Assembly: GCA_938029995.1 (NCBI GenBank) | Contig: CALHGI010000334.1 | Location: 1 to 7,213, forward strand | Direction: 5' to 3' | Origin: an uncultured cyanobacterium | GTDB lineage: Bacteria > Cyanobacteriota > Cyanobacteriia > Phormidesmidales > Phormidesmidaceae | Length of the DNA: 7,213 nucleotides | Shown here: piece by piece, positions 1-4,431 of the stretch | Numbering within the stretch: position 1 is the first letter of the stretch | Layout: every line of letters begins with the position of its first letter | Notes under the pieces: model-generated | What the model was told of the DNA's origin: nothing | Database searches by the model: none | What the model saw: only the letters and a program-made list of their open reading frames with translations | Program-made: the position numbers and the translations under genes

Positions 1-458
1 GTTACGTCATCGTTGGCCACAGTGAGCGGCGTCAGTATTTTGGGGATACGGATGAAACCGTGAACTTGCGGCTTAAGGCGGCCCAAGCAGAAGGACTCAC
101 CCCCATTCTGTGTGTTGGAGAAACGAAGCAGCAGCGTGATGCCGGTGAAACTGAAACCCATGTGGTGAATCAGGTCAAACGCGGTCTGGCTGGTGTGGAC
201 CAAAGTAAATTAATTATTGCCTACGAGCCGATTTGGGCTATTGGTACCGGTGATACCTGTGCTTCGGAGGAAGCTAATCGTGTCTGTTGGTTAATTCGCT
301 CTCAGCTGGCGAATAAGGATGTTCCTATTCAGTATGGTGGCTCTGTGAAGCCTGCCAATGTGGATGAAATCATGGCCCAGCCTGAAATTGATGGGGCACT
401 GGTGGGTGGTGCGAGCCTAGATGCTGATAGCTTTGCCCGCCTTGTTAACTACCAGTAG
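1..458 (+). CDS. tpiA: Triosephosphate isomerase, C-terminal part (5' end outside window)
   Basis: Interconverts dihydroxyacetone phosphate and glyceraldehyde 3-phosphate in glycolysis, gluconeogenesis and the Calvin cycle; cytoplasmic TIM-barrel enzyme. The first complete codon is at position 3, and reading from there gives 151 residues to a TAG stop at 456-458. Seen directly: VGHSERR with the electrophilic His near residue 6 of the fragment, the [11 protein letters not shown] motif carrying the catalytic-base Glu, and the phosphate-gripping YGGSVKP and GALVGGASL segments near the end. TIM is usually about 240-255 residues, so roughly the N-terminal 90 residues lie upstream. An internal GTG at 60 is not the start, because the conserved His motif lies before it in the same frame. 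The 3' end converges on the cyclase gene 25 bases away. Identification is secure. Confidence 0.97.
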   Translation, partial: YVIVGHSERRQYFGDTDETVNLRLKAAQAEGLTPILCVGETKQQRDAGETETHVVNQVKRGLAGVDQSKLIIAYEPIWAIGTGDTCASEEANRVCWLIRSQLANKDVPIQYGGSVKPANVDEIMAQPEIDGALVGGASLDADSFARLVNYQ

Positions 459-473
459 GCCGATCGGTTGCTG

Positions 474-503
474 CCAGCCATTGTTAGGAATCTGACAGGC
501 TGG
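474..503. terminator. Hairpin at the tpiA / cyclase convergent junction
   Basis: The arm CCAGCC (474-479), a two-base bulge (AT) and TGTTAG (482-487) pair with CTGACA (492-497) and GGCTGG (498-503) around a GAAT loop. This gives 12 pairs with one G-T wobble. It begins 15 bases after the tpiA stop and covers the last codons of the cyclase gene. There is no T-run on either strand, so it is not a textbook intrinsic terminator. Position and symmetry make a shared two-way transcription end or RNA 3'-end stabiliser the likeliest role; this is inference. Confidence 0.45.
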
Positions 504-1863
504 GTTGGATGGACTTTGGCAGTTTGTTGTGGGTCGGATCATCCTCGCGGACACAGTAGTGGGCATGCACATAGATGCGATCTCGACCCTGTTGCTTCGC
601 ATGATAAAGCGCTAAATCTGCTGCCTCGAGTAAATTCTGAAGATTTAGCTGGGGCTGGGGGACTACCGTGGCGATGCCCATGGTTAGGGTAACGGTGGTT
701 CCCACATGGGACGTTTCATGGGGTAGGGCCGCCTCAGCTAGCTGCTGCTTAATCGCTCGGGCTACCTTGTGTCCACCTTCCGTGTGGGTATTGGGCAAAA
801 CCACTGCAAATTCTTCGCCACCGTAGCGGGCAATTAAGTCTGCTGGTCGACGAATGCACTTCATTAGCACATCGCTTACCTGGGCCAGGCAAATATCCCC
901 CGTGGGGTGGCCATAGTAATCGTTATAGCGTTTGAAATAGTCTATATCACACAGGATGAGCGTCAGGGGCTGGCGCTCACGGGCTAGGCGCTGCCACTCG
1001 GCGGCAAAATAGTGGTCAAACTGACGACGATTGGACAGCCCTGTGAGGCTGTCGGTCAGGGCTAGGGCTTGGAGTTCTTGCTTGTCTTGCTTTAGTTTTT
1101 CTTGGCGTAGACTGTGATCCAGTGCGATCGCAATTTCATCCACCAAGATCTGGACATGTTCTTGCTGGGCTAAGGTCCATCGACTAGATTCATCTTGACG
1201 CCCGATAGCTACTAACCCCCAGGAGGTCTCCCCATCGCCCTGGTGGGTGGGTATCAAAGAAATGGGCACCAAGAGCCAAGACCCTGGATATTGGCCCAAC
1301 CAATCTTGGCACATGGGCATCTGCTGTAGCGTTTGCCCATCCACCGCAATTGGACATAATTGTCCCTGTGCTGCTGCTGCCGTCTCTAGCGCTAGGTATG
1401 TCTTCAGCGCCGCCGATTGGTCCATGACCAGGGGATGTAACGATGGCTCACCCCTTGTACTTAAACTAGGACCTTGCCCTAGGATAAATACCCAGTCCGC
1501 CTTAAAAAAGTCCATCAGTTCCTGAACAGCAACTCGATGGATATGATGGACATCAAGCACTTGCCGAATCCGCTGGATGCTCTCCCGTAAGCGAATTTGC
1601 TGCTGTAATAGCTGCTGCAACTGCTGGACATGGCCCAGATTATGATTCGAGTTAGGACAAGCAGCCATCCTAGAGGAAGGTACAAAGATTGGACTGAGTT
1701 TTTTCTTAATGGGAGGAGTCAGCTTAGACCCTGCCTGAGTGACTATTTCAGAGAGTTTTAAACCAGAAAAAAATGTCTGTAGCTGAGTAAATTTGTTATT
1801 CAAAGATGTGTTGTAGTACATAAGAATGCCCAGGAACAAAAGAAGTTCAAGCAGCGACAACAC
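484..1863 (-). CDS. GAF-GGDEF diguanylate cyclase
   Basis: Predicted to make cyclic di-GMP from two GTP, with an N-terminal sensory domain. Of 459 residues, about 75-110 form a Gln-rich helical lead-in, 105-250 look like a GAF domain (WLLVPISL, GLVAIGRQDESS, EIAIAL), and 262-432 are GGDEF. In the GGDEF domain I see DSLTGLSNRRQF (271-282), the metal-binding DID (306-308), the FKRYND and GHPTGD segments, the active-site GGEEF (348-352), and RPAD (339-342) five residues upstream, matching the inhibitory RxxD I-site. It should therefore be active and product-inhibited. The start is uncertain. The longest frame opens with GTG at 1863 behind a weak GGAAA, with an in-frame TGA directly upstream. Met15 or Met66 (ATG at 1668) are alternatives; Met66 would drop a short hydrophobic N-terminus (residues 3-16) that otherwise could anchor the protein. 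Signal sensed is unknown. Confidence 0.92.
   Translation of the reverse strand: MLSLLELLLFLGILMYYNTSLNNKFTQLQTFFSGLKLSEIVTQAGSKLTPPIKKKLSPIFVPSSRMAACPNSNHNLGHVQQLQQLLQQQIRLRESIQRIRQVLDVHHIHRVAVQELMDFFKADWVFILGQGPSLSTRGEPSLHPLVMDQSAALKTYLALETAAAAQGQLCPIAVDGQTLQQMPMCQDWLGQYPGSWLLVPISLIPTHQGDGETSWGLVAIGRQDESSRWTLAQQEHVQILVDEIAIALDHSLRQEKLKQDKQELQALALTDSLTGLSNRRQFDHYFAAEWQRLARERQPLTLILCDIDYFKRYNDYYGHPTGDICLAQVSDVLMKCIRRPADLIARYGGEEFAVVLPNTHTEGGHKVARAIKQQLAEAALPHETSHVGTTVTLTMGIATVVPQPQLNLQNLLEAADLALYHAKQQGRDRIYVHAHYCVREDDPTHNKLPKSIQPSLSDS
1124..1131. repeat. HIP1 palindrome GCGATCGC
   Basis: Exact copy of the highly iterated palindrome abundant in many cyanobacterial genomes, inside the cyclase gene. 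It is used here as a lineage marker. Confidence 0.8.
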
Positions 1864-1893
1864 TCGTCATTTCCGATCGATTTTTATGCGTTA

Positions 1894-1918
1894 TGTATTT
1901 GAAGAAGGTTCAAATACA
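1894..1918. promoter_or_regulatory. Perfect 10-bp inverted repeat upstream of the cyclase gene
   Basis: TGTATTTGAA (1894-1903) and its exact reverse complement TTCAAATACA (1909-1918) flank the 5-base spacer GAAGG. The element lies 31-55 bases before the cyclase GTG start. No T-run follows on either strand, so an operator for a dimeric regulator, or a leader hairpin if transcription starts further upstream, is more likely than a terminator. The regulator cannot be named from this sequence. Confidence 0.5.
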
Positions 1919-2041
1919 ATTGCTAAAGTCGATCCAATAGATTTGAACAAAGTACAGTCTATGGAAAGTTAGACATACCAGTCCTGACACAAACACATCG
2001 CCTTAAATTGTGTATTTAAACTGTGCAAACTGATAGTGACA

Positions 2042-2313
2042 GACCATGATTGGGGCCCAGGAACTACACAAGAACTCAAAACTCAGTTATTAACTAGTAG
2101 ATGCAGAGTATATACAGGGAAATATTGCTATTTTCAGTAGTCACCCTCTAACACGACGGGGTACCCACCAAATACACCCTAGCAACATCATTGACTTACA
2201 AGTATTAGTCCCAATTCTAGGAACTCCTATCGTAGAAAGACTGAAATCGATTGCCATGTGGGTGATGGACCCCAGGACTCACGGTTCAAACCCTTGCTGC
2301 GATTGGCATCGGC
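2042..2313 (+). pseudogene. Decayed hexapeptide-repeat acetyltransferase
   Basis: No intact frame exists, but three successive + strand frames give pieces that line up in the expected order with left-handed beta-helix acyltransferases. From 2042: a piece with WGPGT and, after about 20 residues, RVYTGKYC, like the family's V-x-IGKYCSF. In the next frame (about 2113-2268): AIFSSHPLTRRGTH, like the family's HPLDRVSTHP around the catalytic His, then GTPIVERLKSIAMWVM, like TIENDVWIA-x-x-x-I. In the third frame (2269-2313): TPGLTVQTLAAIGIG, like MPGVTIGTGAVIGIG, ending at TAG (2314-2316). The expected C-terminus (VVTKDVPPYAIVAGNPAK) is absent. Two frame changes, no start codon and a missing end argue for a dead gene. 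The assignment rests on remembered family patterns, not on a search. Confidence 0.5.
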
Positions 2314-2344
2314 TAGGAAAATTTATCCCGCTCGGAAAAGCTCA

Positions 2345-2381
2345 TCAATAAAGAATGCTTAAAAAAAGTAAACTTTATTGA
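2345..2381. repeat. AT-rich 9-bp inverted repeat
   Basis: TCAATAAAG (2345-2353) pairs exactly with CTTTATTGA (2373-2381) around a 19-base spacer that includes a run of seven A. It sits just past the acetyltransferase remnant and about 160 bases beyond the TPR stop. Role unknown; the long spacer makes a simple terminator unlikely. Confidence 0.35.
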
Positions 2382-2511
2382 AGTTTCTGTACGCTACTTA
2401 GCTCCTTGTGTAGTTAAAAATACGATGCAGCCAATTATGTTCGGGTAGCCTCGCTGGACTATCTGTTTCAAGAGCACTATTGTGGCCAGGGTGTTTCGGG
2501 CTGTTGAGTTC

Positions 2512-2527
2512 TATGGCGTGCGCCATA
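2512..2527. terminator. Small hairpin behind the TPR gene
   Basis: TATGGC (2512-2517) and GCCATA (2522-2527) form a 6-bp stem with loop GTGC, beginning 14 bases after the TPR stop on the minus strand. No T-run follows in that direction, so its function as a transcription end is only suggested by position. Confidence 0.3.
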
Positions 2528-2540
2528 AAACCTCCGTGTC

Positions 2541-3329
2541 CTAAAGTTTCAAAAAGTGCTCTAGGCCTTCTACCAATGAAGGCGGCCAACGGCGTACATG
2601 GGCTACCCAGTCCAAGTCGGTGTATCGCCGATCCAGGCCACGTGCTGCCGCCCACTGGCTTTCCGCTTCCCCTCGATTGCCCGTCTCCCATAGCACCGCT
2701 GTTAAGGCCGCACGCACATCCGCATAGTTGGGATATTTACGCGCTAGGCTTTTGAGCACTTGCAGGGATCTTTGCTGGTCGCCGATTTCAAATAGGGCTA
2801 TGCCATAGTTGGCATAGCCTAATGAAAAGCTGGGTTGAATGGTAATGGACTGTTCATAGTCCTTAATGGCGGCGTTCCAGTCTCCCTGGCCACCTTTGGC
2901 ATTACCACGATTGTTATAGGCGGCTGGATCATTGGGGGATAGTTTCAGCACTCGATTGTAATCATCAATGGCCTTTTGCCATTGCCCTGCGGCTTCGTAG
3001 GCTGCCCCCCGATTGAGATAGGGGTCAGGTTGTAGGGGGTCCATGGCAATGGCCTGGGCGTAGTCACTAATAGCCCCTTCAATTTTGTTTTGACTCACTC
3101 GCACATTGCCCCGGTTACTCCATAGGGCTGGTTCCTCAGGTAAGGCTTCAATCAGTTCAGTCCAGACAGCTTCCGCTAAATCAAACTTACCTTTGCTGGT
3201 GAGTTCAAAGGCCTGCTTACGTAGACTGCCAATATCAGGTTGGCCATCGGCTGTGGCAGCTAAGGATAGGGATGTGCATCCTAGCCATAGGCCAAGAAAA
3301 ATCGCCAAGAACCATCGCATAGTATACAA
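2541..3329 (-). CDS. Exported tetratricopeptide-repeat protein
   Basis: Probable protein-binding scaffold outside the cytoplasm. The 262 residues open with a short hydrophobic signal sequence (about 4-25, ending SLSLAATA). A Cys at 18 is preceded by WLG, which only poorly fits a lipobox, so signal peptidase I cleavage is favoured. About five to six TPR units of 34 residues follow: near 35-66, 68-99 (ALWSNRGNV to AIAMDP), 102-133 (PYLNRGAAY to LKLSP), 136-167 (AAYNNRGNA to ITIQP), 170-201 and a weaker one near 204-235. The C-terminus is a short tail with VRRWPP. Cyanobacterial thylakoid-lumen TPR proteins have this size and layout, but no partner can be named. The start is the TTG at 3329: AAGGA lies 8 bases before it, whereas the ATG three codons later is 17 bases away. 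It is the third gene of a same-strand group, 66 bases after tilS. Confidence 0.88.
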   Translation of the reverse strand: MYTMRWFLAIFLGLWLGCTSLSLAATADGQPDIGSLRKQAFELTSKGKFDLAEAVWTELIEALPEEPALWSNRGNVRVSQNKIEGAISDYAQAIAMDPLQPDPYLNRGAAYEAAGQWQKAIDDYNRVLKLSPNDPAAYNNRGNAKGGQGDWNAAIKDYEQSITIQPSFSLGYANYGIALFEIGDQQRSLQVLKSLARKYPNYADVRAALTAVLWETGNRGEAESQWAAARGLDRRYTDLDWVAHVRRWPPSLVEGLEHFLKL

Positions 3330-3337
3330 ATGAAGTT

Positions 3338-3342
3338 TCCTT
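3338..3342 (-). promoter_or_regulatory. Ribosome binding site that favours a TTG start
   Basis: AAGGA on the minus strand, 8 bases before TTG (3329-3327) and 17 bases before the in-frame ATG (3320-3318). The spacing supports initiation at TTG. The two choices differ by three residues only. Confidence 0.55.
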
Positions 3343-3361
3343 ATATAGCTTAGGGCGGATT

Positions 3362-3390
3362 GATCTCTCCTTCTAGGGGAGTGATCTTTT
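3362..3390. terminator. Hairpin between tilS and the TPR gene
   Basis: GATC-T-CTCC (3362-3370) pairs with GGAG-T-GATC (3378-3386) around a 7-base loop, with one internal T-T mismatch. On the + strand it is followed by TTTT, so it resembles a terminator for + strand (antisense) transcripts. In the gene direction it starts 9 bases after the tilS stop and has no T-run, so read-through into the TPR gene, or RNA processing there, is possible. Confidence 0.35.
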
Positions 3391-3395
3391 GTCTG

Positions 3396-4379
3396 TTATT
3401 GCTGCAAGATGATTTGGTCATGCTCAACCTTGGCAATCCACCCCCCCGGAAAGGGATCGGTTTGGCTGCGATGGGGGGCATCCGCAAGGGCTACGAGTTT
3501 CTCAATGTGATCAAATTTTGGCTGCTGGGGCAGTAACGTTTGTAAGAGGCGCCGAGCCACTCGCCGCTGGAGTGCTAAAGGAGCGGCCCTAAATAATGGA
3601 CGATTGATGCACCATCGGTTTTCTGAGGGGACTACCACATGGGTATACAGCTGGCTGGTCTGAGCTTCTAGGTAGGTGACCTCAGCGGTAAAAATTTCGG
3701 CAGTTTGGGCCAAGGTGGTTTCAGCGTTGGGGTTAAAGTGTGATTTCACATAAGGCATCAGCTCTTGTCGAATACGATTGCGGCGATAGTGTAAGTCATC
3801 GTTTGAGCTGTCGTGCCATACAGGTAAGTCGAAATCGTGACAAAATGCGCCCGTTTCCTCTCTGGTTAACTGGAGTAAGGGGCGGATGACCCACATAGTC
3901 TTGTCTTCTCGTACCAGCGGTCGTCGCCAGCTTAAGGCTTGAATGCCATCGGCACCGCTACCGCGCAACAGGTTATACAGAACTGTTTCTGCTCGATCAG
4001 TGGCCGTATGGCCTGTGACTACATGGTGATAGCCATGGCGGCTAGCTAAGTTGGCAAACACCTCATAGCGCCAACTTCGGGCTGCGGCCTCAGTCTTTTG
4101 TAAGGTTTGGGCAACTTCCCCAAAGTAGGGGAGTTGCCATTGGTGGGCTAGCTGCATGACGTGGGCTGCATTGGCGGCAGAGTCAGGTCGCCAGCCGTGG
4201 TCGCAGTGGACGATGGCTAATTGCCAATTCCACCGTTCCCTCAGGTCTAGCAGTAATTTGGCCAGACACAATGAATCCTGCCCCCCGGATACAGCTATCA
4301 AAATAGCCGTGTCCTTGGGAAGCAGGACTCTGGATCTGAGTAGCGTATGAATCCGGGCATGGGTAGGGCTCCAAGACAT
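3396..4379 (-). CDS. tilS: tRNA(Ile)-lysidine synthase
   Basis: Uses ATP and lysine to convert the wobble C34 of tRNA-Ile(CAU) into lysidine, so that the tRNA reads AUA and is charged with isoleucine; normally essential, cytoplasmic. Of 327 residues, the PP-loop motif SGGQDS is at 31-36 after ILIAV, followed by AIVHCDHGWRPDS (55-67), GHTATDRAETVLYNLLRGSG (123-142) and the DSSNDDLHYRRNRIRQELMP stretch (190-209), all standard TilS blocks. A helical C-terminal part contains QRRVARRLLQ (271-280). The length fits the shorter cyanobacterial form, which lacks the extra C-terminal domain of the about 430-residue enterobacterial enzyme. The ATG start has AGGGA 6 bases upstream. It lies 52 bases after the large substrate-binding gene and 66 before the TPR gene, on the same strand. 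Confidence 0.96.
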   Translation of the reverse strand: MSWSPTHARIHTLLRSRVLLPKDTAILIAVSGGQDSLCLAKLLLDLRERWNWQLAIVHCDHGWRPDSAANAAHVMQLAHQWQLPYFGEVAQTLQKTEAAARSWRYEVFANLASRHGYHHVVTGHTATDRAETVLYNLLRGSGADGIQALSWRRPLVREDKTMWVIRPLLQLTREETGAFCHDFDLPVWHDSSNDDLHYRRNRIRQELMPYVKSHFNPNAETTLAQTAEIFTAEVTYLEAQTSQLYTHVVVPSENRWCINRPLFRAAPLALQRRVARRLLQTLLPQQPKFDHIEKLVALADAPHRSQTDPFPGGWIAKVEHDQIILQQ

Positions 4380-4409
4380 ATTGAATCCCTACCTACTCCC
4401 TTTTGCTAC

Positions 4410-4422
4410 CTAGTCAGACTAG
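4410..4422. repeat. Short palindrome before tilS
   Basis: CTAGTC and GACTAG flank a single A in the 52-base spacer between the large gene's stop and tilS. The one-base centre forbids a tight full hairpin, so if functional it is more likely a protein site; it may be chance. Confidence 0.25.
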
Positions 4423-4431
4423 CCACCTCGC

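Larger units (their letters stand above)
1864..2540. other. 677-base spacer with no intact gene
   Basis: AT-richer than the flanking genes and full of stops in all frames. On the + strand it contains a probable decayed acetyltransferase gene (about 2042-2313). It also holds a perfect inverted repeat near the cyclase start (1894-1918), an AT-rich 9-bp inverted repeat (2345-2381) and a small hairpin behind the TPR gene (2512-2527). The part next to 1863 should carry the cyclase promoter, but I found no clear -35/-10 pair there. Confidence 0.6.

Noticed and set aside
417..602. Minus-strand 61-codon open frame across the tpiA end
   Set aside because: It overlaps the convincing 3' ends of both tpiA and the cyclase in a different frame and has no features of its own.
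1826..1972. Plus-strand 48-codon open frame (ATG at 1826 or 1886) in the spacer
   Set aside because: No ribosome site and no recognisable similarity. It overlaps the cyclase start region and contains the perfect inverted repeat, which is better explained as regulatory.
2278..2300. GGTTCAAACCC resembling a tRNA T-arm
   Set aside because: The flanking stem has a mismatch and no acceptor, D or anticodon arms can be built around it. It lies inside the acetyltransferase remnant.
2398..2691. Minus-strand 97-codon open frame overlapping the TPR gene end
   Set aside because: It shares over half its length with the TPR gene in another frame and shows no recognisable motifs.
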